From DASUCS01 sp041166365 (GTDB lineage Bacteria > Actinomycetota > Acidimicrobiia > Acidimicrobiales > JACDCH01), in contig JBEEFX010000156.1 of NCBI GenBank assembly GCA_041166365.1, forward strand, positions 1 through 23,641: 23,641 nucleotides of DNA. The letters are read 5' to 3'. Under the pieces are notes generated by a model, which saw nothing but the letters and a program-made list of their open reading frames with translations, ran no database searches and was not told the DNA's origin. Every line of letters starts with the position of its first letter. Position 1 is the stretch's first letter. Shown in pieces: positions 14,970-22,205 of the stretch. Made by a program: the position numbers and the translations under genes.

Positions 14970-16111
14970 GGCGCGTGGCTCCCGAGCACGAGCGTGGCTC
15001 CAGTGGACAGCATCCCGCCGGTGCCGTGCACGAGGGCCACCTCGGCGTTCGCGACGTGCCGCGCCGTGCCTTCCCCGCGTAGCTGCCGAACGGCTTCGAC
15101 GATCAGGAACATCCCCCGCATCCCGGGATGGCAGGCCGACAGCCCGCCGCCATCGGTGTTCGTCGGCAAGGGCCCGTCCCAACGCAGGCGACCGCCCTCG
15201 ACGAACGCGCCCCCCTCCCCCTTCCCGCAGAAGCCGAGATCCTCGAGCGTGAGCAACACGGTGATGGTGAACGAGTCGTACACCTGGAGCACGTCGACAT
15301 CGGCGAGGGACACGCCCGCGCGCTCGAGCGCCAGTGGGCCGCACTGCGCGGCCGCGGTGACATTGATGTCGGGCATCTGGCTGATGTTGAGGTGATGCGT
15401 GAGTGCATGGGCGGCGCCGAGGATGTGAGCGGGGGACTTGCGCAAGTCGCGGGCGCGTTCGTTCGACGTGACGACACACGCGGCGCCGCCGTCCGAGATC
15501 ACGCAGCAGTCGAGCATGTGCAACGGATCGGCGACGAGGCGGGACGACATGACGTCTTCGATCGTGATCGGGTCGCGGTACTGCGCGAGCGGGTTGACCG
15601 ATGCGTGATCGCGCATCGTGACGGCGATCTCCGCAAGCTGCTCCGAGGTCGTGCCGTAGTCGTGCTGGTGCCGGGCGGCGGCGAGGGCGTAGTTGCCGAC
15701 GAGCGTGTTGCCCCACACGGCGTCGGCCGCTGCCGGCCCGACGGGAGGCGGCCCGGACCCGCCGGTGCCGAGACGTCGCCCCATCTGCGAGAGCTGCACG
15801 CTGCCGTAGGTGATGAGGACGACCTCGGCGTGGCCGCGGTCCACCGCGTGCGCGGCGTGCTCGACGAGTACTTCGAACGACGAGCCGCCGGTGTTGGTCT
15901 CGTCGAGGTACTTCGGGTTCAGCCCGAAGTACTCGCACAGCTGCACGGCGTGCATCGGGAAGAAGCCGGCCGACGCGTAGCCGTCGACCTCGTCCCACGA
16001 GAGACCGGCATCGGCCAGCGCCCGGTCGGCCGCGATCGCGTGCACCCCGAGCTCGGTCAGCTCGGGATGGTGCGGGTAGTCGGTGGTGGCAACGCCGGCG
16101 ATCACAGCCAC
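14966..16111 (-). CDS. Thiolase-superfamily protein lacking the nucleophilic cysteine (Ltp2/SCP-x-like)
   Basis: A 381-residue thiolase-fold protein of the lipid-transfer type (IAGVATTDYP, TYGSVQLSQMG, SDGGAACVVT, VQVYDSFTI-like Tyr motif, ACHPGMRGM). The segment that normally carries the nucleophilic Cys reads ETNTGGSSFEVL, with no Cys, and the second thiolase Cys motif is replaced by VHGTGGMLS. This matches the Ltp2 group, which performs retro-aldol C-C cleavage with tyrosines rather than Claisen chemistry. With the adjoining DUF35 protein it probably forms such a complex; the substrate (steroid side chain, branched acyl-CoA or other) cannot be told. The start is GTG 16111, nine bases after a TAGTGT -10 box, so probably leaderless. 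It is first in a three-gene operon and divergent from the amidohydrolase. Confidence 0.9.
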   Translation of the reverse strand: MAVIAGVATTDYPHHPELTELGVHAIAADRALADAGLSWDEVDGYASAGFFPMHAVQLCEYFGLNPKYLDETNTGGSSFEVLVEHAAHAVDRGHAEVVLITYGSVQLSQMGRRLGTGGSGPPPVGPAAADAVWGNTLVGNYALAAARHQHDYGTTSEQLAEIAVTMRDHASVNPLAQYRDPITIEDVMSSRLVADPLHMLDCCVISDGGAACVVTSNERARDLRKSPAHILGAAHALTHHLNISQMPDINVTAAAQCGPLALERAGVSLADVDVLQVYDSFTITVLLTLEDLGFCGKGEGGAFVEGGRLRWDGPLPTNTDGGGLSACHPGMRGMFLIVEAVRQLRGEGTARHVANAEVALVHGTGGMLSTGATLVLGSHAP

Positions 16112-16120
16112 GGAGCGGGG

Positions 16121-16130
16121 ACACTACCCT
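16121..16130. promoter_or_regulatory. Overlapping divergent -10 boxes (thiolase operon / amidohydrolase)
   Basis: On the minus strand TAGTGT (16126-16121) serves the thiolase operon; on the plus strand TACCCT (16125-16130) serves the amidohydrolase. The two boxes share TA at 16125-16126, so two polymerases could not bind at once. Confidence 0.5.
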
Positions 16131-16145
16131 GACACGAGCGTCAGG
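16128..16145. promoter_or_regulatory. Dyad CCTGACACGAGCGTCAGG at the amidohydrolase transcription start
   Basis: Six-base perfect arms flank a six-base centre, just downstream of the shared -10 boxes and covering the expected +1. It may be an operator, or a hairpin at the 5' end of the short leader. Confidence 0.45.
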
Positions 16146-16160
16146 TTCCCCGGGGGTGAC

Positions 16161-17438
16161 ATGGACATCGACGACCTTGTGCTCGTGAGCGTGGACGACC
16201 ACGTCGTCGAGCCGCCCGACATGTTCGAGGCGCATCTGCCGGAGAAGTGGCGCGACGTCGCGCCGCGCATGGTGACGCGCGACGACGGCACCGACGTGTG
16301 GCTGTACGAAGGCAAGGAGATCGTGAACATCGGGCTCAACGCGGTGGCCGGACGCCCGCCCGACGAGTACGGCATGGAGCCGACGTCGCTGCACGAGATG
16401 CGCCCTGGTTGCTACGACATCCACGAGCGCGTGCGCGACATGGACGCGAACGGGCTGCTCGGCTCGATGTGCTTCCCGTCGTTCCCGAACCTGTGCGGCC
16501 AATTGTTCGCGCGCTCCAAGGACAAGGAGTCGGCGCTCCCCATCCTCAAGGCGTACAACGACTGGCACATCGACGAGTGGTGCGGCACCTACCCCGGCCG
16601 GTTCATCCCGTTGATGCTCCCGCCGATCTGGGATCCCGAGGAGATGGCCATCGAGGTGCGGCGCATGGCGGCCAAGGGCTGTCACGCCGTCTCGTTCTCC
16701 GAGAACCCCGAGAAGCTCAAGCTGCCGAGCTTCCACTCCGACCACTGGGACCCGTTCTGGCAGGCGTGTTCCGACGAAGGCACGCTGGTGTGCTTGCACA
16801 TCGGATCGTCGTCGTCGCTGGTCGTCACCGCGCAGGACGCGCCGATCGACGTGCTCATCACGCTGCAACCGGTGAACATCCTGCAATGCGCGGCCGATCT
16901 CATGTGGTCGCCAGTCATGCGGAAGTTCCCCGACCTGCGCGTCGCGTTGTCCGAGGGTGGGATCGGCTGGATCCCCTACCTCATGGAGCGGCTCGACTGG
17001 ATCTACACCCGGCACCACGCGTGGACCGGACAGGACTTCGGCGGCCGGCTCCCGAGCGACGTGTTCCGGGAGCGAATCGTCACGTGCTTCATCGACGATC
17101 CCACTGGTGTGGTGATCCGCGATCGCGTCGGCATCGACTCGATCTGCTGGGAGGCGGACTATCCGCACTCCGATTCCACATGGCCGACCTCGCCCGAGTT
17201 CCTGATGAAGTCGCTCGACGGCGTGTCCGACGCCGACATCGACAAGATCTCACACCTCAACGCGATGCGACACTTCCGCTTCGACCCGTTCAGCGTGCGA
17301 CCCCGCGAGGAGTGCACGGTGGGTGCGCTGCGCCGCAAGGCTGCCGACGCGGGCGTCGACACGTCACCGCTCTCCGTCGAGTCGCGCCGCACCGGTCCCC
17401 GCGACACCAGCGCGACGTTCCTGACGAAGCGCCACTGA
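16161..17438 (+). CDS. Amidohydrolase_2 family metal-dependent hydrolase/decarboxylase
   Basis: A 425-residue TIM-barrel protein of the ACMSD-like amidohydrolase family (PF04909). Metal-site features: D-x-H in VSVDDHVVEPPDMF near the N-terminus, a His in LVCLHIGSSSS, and the late Asp in WEADYPHSDSTWP. Other conserved stretches are MCFPSFPN and LSEGGIGWIPYLMERLDW. Members hydrolyse cyclic amides or decarboxylate aromatic acids; the reaction here is unknown. ATG 16161 follows GGGGGTG, an SD-like sequence, and a short leader of about 24 bases from the TACCCT box, so unlike its neighbours it is leadered. It is divergent from the thiolase operon, and such amidohydrolases are often neighbours of acyl-CoA catabolic genes in actinobacteria. 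Confidence 0.9.
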   Translation: MDIDDLVLVSVDDHVVEPPDMFEAHLPEKWRDVAPRMVTRDDGTDVWLYEGKEIVNIGLNAVAGRPPDEYGMEPTSLHEMRPGCYDIHERVRDMDANGLLGSMCFPSFPNLCGQLFARSKDKESALPILKAYNDWHIDEWCGTYPGRFIPLMLPPIWDPEEMAIEVRRMAAKGCHAVSFSENPEKLKLPSFHSDHWDPFWQACSDEGTLVCLHIGSSSSLVVTAQDAPIDVLITLQPVNILQCAADLMWSPVMRKFPDLRVALSEGGIGWIPYLMERLDWIYTRHHAWTGQDFGGRLPSDVFRERIVTCFIDDPTGVVIRDRVGIDSICWEADYPHSDSTWPTSPEFLMKSLDGVSDADIDKISHLNAMRHFRFDPFSVRPREECTVGALRRKAADAGVDTSPLSVESRRTGPRDTSATFLTKRH

Positions 17439-17448
17439 CCTCTCCCGG

Positions 17449-17496
17449 TTTTCCCTGGCAAACGTGCACACTTTTGTGTCGGTTTGCCAGGGAAAA
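17449..17496. repeat. 48-bp palindromic element between convergent genes
   Basis: TTTTCCCTGGCAAAC (17449-17463) and GTTTGCCAGGGAAAA (17482-17496) are perfect 15-bp inverted repeats. The 18-base centre contains a further ACAC-TTTT-GTGT hairpin. It fills the space between the amidohydrolase and catalase stop codons. The stem begins with T's and ends with A's, the wrong order for an intrinsic terminator on either strand, so it looks more like a repeat or binding element than a classical terminator, though it might still stop transcription. Confidence 0.65.
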
Positions 17497-17497
17497 G

Positions 17498-18424
17498 CTA
17501 AACGGCGGTGCGGCGGGTGACGGAGGAGCGGTAGGCGCCCGAGCGGGCCAGCAGGATCTTGTCGTCGGTGAGCTCGATGCCGTCGGTGACGCGTGTCGGG
17601 TCGAAGACGAGCACGTCGCCGTCCTGTTCGCGGTCGAAGGCGAGCCCGGTGATCTCGAGGGCGCCGATCCGCACGCGCTCACGGCCGTCGGGCCAGCTGG
17701 CCGTTGGGTCATCGATCGGATCCCCCTCGGCCGCCAGCTCGAGATCGACATGGAACACGGCAGGACCGGCAGCCAACCGCTCCTCGAGCTCGTCGCGCAG
17801 ATAGTGCTCGCCGCGTGCCGCTGCCTCTTCGTCGCTGATCGACGCGTCGCCGGCGGCGGGGACGAAGTGGTACCGCGCCGGCGTCACCGTGCCGTCGGTG
17901 GCCACGAACTTGAACGCGTGAATGGCGTGATACGTGAGCTGGGCATAGCTCGCCGGCATCGGCATCGTGATGGCCGCCGTCACCGCCGGGACGGTTTCCG
18001 GATGCTCGGCGAGGAACGCGCCGACCTTCGCCATGTCGAGCGCCCCGGTTTCCGGGTCGGGCCGCCGGGCGACGTTGAACTCGATCAGCTCCTCGGGGGT
18101 ACGCACGAAGAAGCACGGGAGCGTGATGCCGATGACGTCGGTCGTCGTGCCGTCGTCGAGATACAGCTTCACGGCGATGCCGCGCGCGTCGCGGGTCGTG
18201 TCGGGAACCGTCGGATCGCCACCACCGTTCGAGAAGCGGACATGGGCGCGCAGCGGCTCGCCCTGGAAGTGGGCCGCGCGGCTGATCGCGCCCGCCGCGG
18301 GCGTGGCCCGGAAGGTGGCGGCGCACAGCACACCCTTCGCATGTGCGGCCCGGTGACCCGCGTGCACGCCGTAGGCACCGTTCAGCGCGTCGACCAGACG
18401 GTCGGACAGATCCTCCGCACCCAC
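17498..18424 (-). CDS. Catalase-related haem peroxidase (SrpA-like)
   Basis: A 308-residue member of the small catalase family. The distal His is H28 in HRAAHAKGV; RFSNGGGDP, DARGIAVKLYLDDG and TLPCFFVRTPEELIEF follow the catalase barrel order; and the C-terminal FDPTRVTDGIELTDD motif is typical of SrpA-like catalases. At this length it lacks much of the classical catalase C-terminus, so peroxidase or haem-lipoxygenase-like activity is more likely than strong catalase activity (family knowledge). The start is GTG 18424, seven bases after TAGAGT, a leaderless -10. The open frame upstream to 18751 is antisense to the phosphodiesterase gene. There is no signal peptide, so it is cytosolic. Confidence 0.9.
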   Translation of the reverse strand: MGAEDLSDRLVDALNGAYGVHAGHRAAHAKGVLCAATFRATPAAGAISRAAHFQGEPLRAHVRFSNGGGDPTVPDTTRDARGIAVKLYLDDGTTTDVIGITLPCFFVRTPEELIEFNVARRPDPETGALDMAKVGAFLAEHPETVPAVTAAITMPMPASYAQLTYHAIHAFKFVATDGTVTPARYHFVPAAGDASISDEEAAARGEHYLRDELEERLAAGPAVFHVDLELAAEGDPIDDPTASWPDGRERVRIGALEITGLAFDREQDGDVLVFDPTRVTDGIELTDDKILLARSGAYRSSVTRRTAV

Positions 18425-18431
18425 CGAGCGG

Positions 18432-18441
18432 ACTCTACGCT
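18432..18441. promoter_or_regulatory. Overlapping divergent -10 boxes (catalase-like / phosphodiesterase)
   Basis: The gap between the two start codons is only 25 bp. TAGAGT on the minus strand (18437-18432) lies seven bases before GTG 18424, and TACGCT on the plus strand (18436-18441) lies eight bases before GTG 18450. They share TA at 18436-18437. Both genes must be leaderless if these are the promoters. Confidence 0.55.
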
Positions 18442-18449
18442 TCCCCGCC

Positions 18450-19508
18450 GTGGCGCGGGTCGTGTTCCTCATCGTCGACGCGCTGCCACCCCGGCACGTC
18501 ACGCCGACGCTCATGCCCGTGCTGTCGACGCTCGGTGACGACGGTGGACGGACCGTCGGCCGGGCGGTGATGACGTCGGCCACGTATCCCAACCACGCCA
18601 CGTTCGCGACGGGCGTCGATCCGTTGGTACACGGGCTGGTCGCGAACTGGATCGTGGTCGACGGCCAGCCGCGCCCGGCCGAGGCGGTCGGGCCATCGGT
18701 ACCGACGATCTTCGACGCGTGCCGCGCGGCGGGACGGTCGTCGGCCGCCATCGTCGGCGATCAACACCTGATCCAGGTGATGGGCGCGCATCGCGCCGAC
18801 GAGCACTGGCCGCCCGACGGCGTGTTGCCCGACGACGTCGACCGCGACGGGCACGGCTACGCCGCCGACCACGAGGTGCTCCCTCGACTCCTGCGCGTGC
18901 TCGACGGCGACCAGCCCGATCTCGTCGTCGGCCACTTGAACGAACCCGACACCGCCGAGCACGTCTTCGGTCCCGACAGCGAGGGCGCGTTCGAGTCCTA
19001 CCGCTCTGCTGATGCGTCGATCGCGCGCATCGTCGAGTCGCTGCGACCCACGTGGGACGGCACGGTGCTCATCGTCGTCAGCGACCATGATCAGGAAGAG
19101 GTCGACGAGGAGATCGCTCTCCATCGCGCCGCCGCGGCCGCAGGGCTACCGCTCTTGTGTCTTCCGGAGGGCACCGCGGCGATCGTCTGGGGTGAGGACG
19201 AAACGAACGGCGCGTGGCTCGACCACGTCGACGGGGTAGCGGGCCACCGCGAACTCCGTCCGGGAACGCGGCTCGTGTGGAGTGCGCCTCGCTACTGCTT
19301 CCGTCCTCCCGCGCCCTTCCGCCAGGAACCAGCAGACCTTGGAGCACATGGCGGAGTGCGCACGCGCGCCCAGGTTGCGGTCGTCGCCGGTGGACACCCG
19401 CTCGCGGTCGAGCTGGCCGCAACGCTTCGTGAGCGACCTCAGATCGAGGCGACCGAGTGGGCGCCGACCCTCGCGCGCTTGCTCGACATCGAACCTCCGA
19501 ACGCGTAG
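18450..19508 (+). CDS. Type I phosphodiesterase / nucleotide pyrophosphatase (alkaline phosphatase superfamily)
   Basis: A 352-residue protein with the full two-metal set of the alkaline phosphatase superfamily: D10 in FLIVDALPP, nucleophile T45 in SATYPNHATFATG, the D/H pair in NEPDTAEHVFG, SDHD at about 210, and the last His in LGAHGGVRT. This is the PF01663 phosphodiesterase/pyrophosphatase group. There is no signal peptide or membrane anchor, so it appears cytosolic. The substrate is unknown (nucleotide, phospholipid head-group or phosphonate are possible). GTG 18450 is the first codon of the likely transcript. It converges with the FAH gene across a 19-bp spacer. Confidence 0.9.
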   Translation: MARVVFLIVDALPPRHVTPTLMPVLSTLGDDGGRTVGRAVMTSATYPNHATFATGVDPLVHGLVANWIVVDGQPRPAEAVGPSVPTIFDACRAAGRSSAAIVGDQHLIQVMGAHRADEHWPPDGVLPDDVDRDGHGYAADHEVLPRLLRVLDGDQPDLVVGHLNEPDTAEHVFGPDSEGAFESYRSADASIARIVESLRPTWDGTVLIVVSDHDQEEVDEEIALHRAAAAAGLPLLCLPEGTAAIVWGEDETNGAWLDHVDGVAGHRELRPGTRLVWSAPRYCFRPPAPFRQEPADLGAHGGVRTRAQVAVVAGGHPLAVELAATLRERPQIEATEWAPTLARLLDIEPPNA

Positions 19509-19509
19509 C

Positions 19510-19524
19510 CGTCGTCCCGCGACG
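19510..19524. terminator. Small hairpin between convergent genes
   Basis: CGTCG-TCCCG-CGACG lies between the phosphodiesterase stop (19508) and the FAH stop (19528-19530). The five-base GC-rich stem has no T run, so it is at best a weak bidirectional terminator. Confidence 0.3.
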
Positions 19525-19527
19525 AGC

Positions 19528-20400
19528 TCAGTCGAGCCCGATCGCAGTGCTGTCGGGCTCGTCGATCACCGGGTTCTCCAGCAGGCCGATGCCCTCGATC
19601 TCGATCCGCACCACGTCGCCGGCCTTCAGGAGGCCGGGCGGCTTCATCGCGATGCCGACCCCCGCAGGCGTGCCGGTGGAGATCACGTCGCCGGGCTCCA
19701 GCGTGAACGCCGTCGACAGATGCTCGACCATGTCGAAGCAGTCATAGATGAGATCGTCCGTCCTGCCGTCCTGCCGCAGCTCGTCGTTGACCCACGTGCG
19801 CAGCGACAGGCGGTGCGGGTCACCGAGCTCGTCGGGGGTGACGACCCACGGACCGAGCGGTCCGTGCGTGTCGAACGACTTGCCCATCGTCATCGTCGGT
19901 GTGCGCACTTGCCAGTCGCGCACGCTGACGTCGTTGCAGATCGTGTAACCGGCGATCACCTCGGCGGCGCGCGCCGCGGGCACGTGCCGGCACCGGCGCC
20001 CGATGACGAAGGCAAGCTCGCCTTCGTAGTCGACGACCGCCGACGCCTTGGGAATGTGGATCGGCGCGCCGTTGCCGATGGCGCACGTCGACTGCTTGTT
20101 GAACCACAGCTGGAAGGCCGGCGCGTCCATCCCCGACTCGGCAACGTGCTTTGCGTAGTTGAGTCCGATCGCGAGGAACTTCGGCGGTCGCAGAACGGGC
20201 GACGCCAGCACGGCATCGCGCAACGCGATGCGAGGTGCACCTTCGAGGGCGCCCGCGACCTCATCGAGCAGCCCCGCGGCGAGCACGGCGCCGAGGTCCG
20301 GGCCGAAACGGTTGTCGGCGGCGGTGACATCGGCGATCTCGTCACCCTCGACGACACCGAGATGCGAGCCGGCGCTCGATGCGAATGTGACAAGCCTCAT
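19528..20400 (-). CDS. Fumarylacetoacetate hydrolase family protein
   Basis: A 290-residue protein with a short N-terminal domain and the FAH catalytic fold. Metal ligands are visible: the E-x-E in DYEGELAFVIG and the Asp in NDVSVRDWQ. PPKFLAIGLNYAKHVAESG and GDVISTGTPAGVG are further signatures. The family cleaves or isomerises 2-oxo acids with a 4-oxo or enol group (acylpyruvases, 5-oxopent-3-ene dicarboxylate isomerases/decarboxylases in aromatic catabolism); which one cannot be told. ATG 20400 overlaps the DUF6457 stop codon as ATGA, so the two are translationally coupled. Confidence 0.93.
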   Translation of the reverse strand: MRLVTFASSAGSHLGVVEGDEIADVTAADNRFGPDLGAVLAAGLLDEVAGALEGAPRIALRDAVLASPVLRPPKFLAIGLNYAKHVAESGMDAPAFQLWFNKQSTCAIGNGAPIHIPKASAVVDYEGELAFVIGRRCRHVPAARAAEVIAGYTICNDVSVRDWQVRTPTMTMGKSFDTHGPLGPWVVTPDELGDPHRLSLRTWVNDELRQDGRTDDLIYDCFDMVEHLSTAFTLEPGDVISTGTPAGVGIAMKPPGLLKAGDVVRIEIEGIGLLENPVIDEPDSTAIGLD

Positions 20401-20633
20401 GGGAGCCTCCTGTTGGCGATCTCTTCAGCGGTTGCGAGCGCTTGGCTCGGTACCATCCCGGCCCGTGCCGCGAGCCAGCAGGTGATCGGCGCGCTCTGCC
20501 GAGCCGACGAGTGGGCCGCGACTCCCGCGAGCGCGAGCAGGTCGTCGATCTCCTGGTCGGTCGGAGGATCGACGCCGACCGCCGTCGCGAAGGCTCGGCA
20601 CCAGTCGGTGACCTCCTCGGGCACGTGATTCAT
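20397..20633 (-). CDS. DUF6457 small protein
   Basis: A 78-residue acidic helical protein resembling DUF6457, which in actinobacteria also appears beside or fused to molybdenum-cofactor guanylyltransferase (MobA). Signature: an N-terminal VTDWCRAFATAVGVDPPT, then LLALAGVAAHSSARQSAPITCWLAARAG, where the usual AHxxxRPAAPLTTFLxGLAAG is recognisable. No molybdenum-cofactor gene is nearby. It is the first gene before the FAH hydrolase, overlapping by ATGA. ATG 20633 lies six bases after TAGTGA, an imperfect -10 box, so it is probably leaderless. The role is unknown. Confidence 0.8.
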   Translation of the reverse strand: MNHVPEEVTDWCRAFATAVGVDPPTDQEIDDLLALAGVAAHSSARQSAPITCWLAARAGMVPSQALATAEEIANRRLP

Positions 20634-20639
20634 ACGTGA

Positions 20640-20649
20640 TCACTACCAT
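20640..20649. promoter_or_regulatory. Overlapping divergent -10 boxes (DUF6457 / acyl-CoA synthetase)
   Basis: TACCAT on the plus strand (20644-20649) lies eight bases before GTG 20658. On the minus strand TAGTGA (20645-20640) lies six bases before ATG 20633, with a poor last base. The two share TA at 20644-20645. Confidence 0.45.
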
Positions 20650-20657
20650 GCGGCGCC

Positions 20658-22205
20658 GTGACGCTCACGGGGGACGAGCTCATCGACAAGGGCATGGCGA
20701 CCGCGGTGTACGCCGAGGAGAGCCCGGGTCGGATGGCGGTCACCTCTCCGTACGGCGAGCGCACCTTCCGGGAGCTGAACGACCGTGCAAATCAACTCGT
20801 GCGAGCGCTGCGGCAATTCGGGGCGCGATCGGGTGACGCGGTCGCGCTCGTGTGTCGCAACCGGCCGGAGTTCGTCGAGGTCTACGAGGCGGTGTTGCGC
20901 AGCGGCCTTCGTCTGACCCCGATCAACTGGCACCTCACCGCCGAGGAGATCGCGTACATCGTCGAGGACAGCGAGGCCGTCGTGCTCATCGGTGACGCAT
21001 TCTTCGGCGACACGCTGGTGGCGACCTCGAAGCTGCTCGACGCTCCACCCGTGCTGCTCGCACTCGGCGGCGACATCGACGGCTTCGCGTCCTACGACGA
21101 CGCCCTCGCGGTGCAGGACGCCGGCAACATCGACGATCCCGAGCCGGGTGGCGCGATGCTCTACACCTCGGGCACGACCGGCCGGCCCAAGGGCGTGCGG
21201 CGGGCGATGGGGCTGGCGCCGGCGCTGTACCGGCTGCATTCCCGCAACTCCCCGCACGCGGGCGACAGGAACCGCTCGCTCGTGACCGGCCCGCTGTACC
21301 ACGCGGCGCCGCTGTCCATCTCGCTCACCGCGCCGCTCGCCGCGGGTCTCGGTTTGGTGTTGATGGACGGATGGTCGCCCGAGGAGACGCTCGAGCTCAT
21401 CGAGCGGCACGGCATCACGCACACGCATCTCGTACCGATCATGTTCCACCGACTGCTGTCCCTCGACGACGAGGTGAAGCAGCGCCACGACCTGTCGTCG
21501 CTGAAGCTCGTGCTGCACGGCGCGGCTCCCTGCCCGGTCGACGTGAAGCGCCGGATGATCGAGTGGTGGGGTCCCGTCATCGAGGAGTACTACGCCGCGA
21601 CCGAAGGCGGCGGCACCTACATCACCGCCGCGGAGTGGCTCGAGCGTCCTGGCAGCGTCGGCAAGGCGACGGCCGGCAGCACGGTGGTGGTGCGCGACGA
21701 CGCCGGCGAGGTGGCCGAGCCGGGGCAGGTCGGAACCGTGTGGTTCAAGCGCTCGGCGACCGAGCCATTCGAGTACCACCGCGATCCGGAGAAGACCGCG
21801 AGCGTGCACGACGGCGACCTCTTCACGCTCGGCGACATGGGCTACATCGACGAGGACGGTTACGTGTTCCTCACCGGGCGCACCGCCGAGCTCATCATCT
21901 CGGGGGGCGTGAACATCTACCCGGCGGAGATCGACGCCGTGATCCTCGAGCATCCCGCCGTGCGCGACGTCGCGACGGTCGGCGTGCCCGACCAGGAGTG
22001 GGGCGAAGCCGTCAAGGCAGTCGTTGAGGTACGGGAAGGCGTCGCCGCCGACGACACGCTGGCCGCGGAACTGATCACGTTCTGCCGCCAGCGCCTCGCG
22101 CACTTCAAGTGCCCGCGCTCGATCGACTTCGCCAACGACCTCCCCCGCTTCGAGACCGGCAAGATCTACCGCCGCCTCGTCCGCGATCGGTACTGGCCCG
22201 CGTAA
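20658..22205 (+). CDS. Acyl-CoA synthetase (AMP-forming, FadD-like)
   Basis: A 515-residue ANL-superfamily enzyme that adenylates a carboxylic acid and transfers it to CoA. Motifs in order: the P-loop-like MLYTSGTTGRPKGVRR (A3), EYYAATEGGGTYI (A5), the hinge GDMGYIDEDGYVFLTGR (A7/A8), IISGGVNIYPAEIDA, and the catalytic Lys in LPRFETGKIYRR (A10). Length is normal. The acid substrate (fatty, aromatic or steroid side chain) is unknown. GTG 20658 has no SD and sits eight bases after a TACCAT -10 box, so it is probably leaderless. It is divergent from DUF6457-FAH and followed by hairpins. Confidence 0.94.
   Translation: MTLTGDELIDKGMATAVYAEESPGRMAVTSPYGERTFRELNDRANQLVRALRQFGARSGDAVALVCRNRPEFVEVYEAVLRSGLRLTPINWHLTAEEIAYIVEDSEAVVLIGDAFFGDTLVATSKLLDAPPVLLALGGDIDGFASYDDALAVQDAGNIDDPEPGGAMLYTSGTTGRPKGVRRAMGLAPALYRLHSRNSPHAGDRNRSLVTGPLYHAAPLSISLTAPLAAGLGLVLMDGWSPEETLELIERHGITHTHLVPIMFHRLLSLDDEVKQRHDLSSLKLVLHGAAPCPVDVKRRMIEWWGPVIEEYYAATEGGGTYITAAEWLERPGSVGKATAGSTVVVRDDAGEVAEPGQVGTVWFKRSATEPFEYHRDPEKTASVHDGDLFTLGDMGYIDEDGYVFLTGRTAELIISGGVNIYPAEIDAVILEHPAVRDVATVGVPDQEWGEAVKAVVEVREGVAADDTLAAELITFCRQRLAHFKCPRSIDFANDLPRFETGKIYRRLVRDRYWPA

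Noticed and set aside
14970..17168. Upstream continuation of the DUF35 frame, 700-odd codons
   Set aside because: Runs through the thiolase gene out of phase and antisense to the amidohydrolase; the DUF35 protein starts at GTG 14969.
17449..17496. Intrinsic terminator
   Set aside because: The T run precedes and the A run follows the stem on both strands, the reverse of what an intrinsic terminator needs.
16247..18538. Rightward 763-codon open frame
   Set aside because: Spans the amidohydrolase in another phase, then the palindrome and the antisense of the catalase-like gene; Arg/His-rich product.
20643..22103. Leftward 486-codon open frame
   Set aside because: Antisense to the acyl-CoA synthetase, which has all its core motifs.
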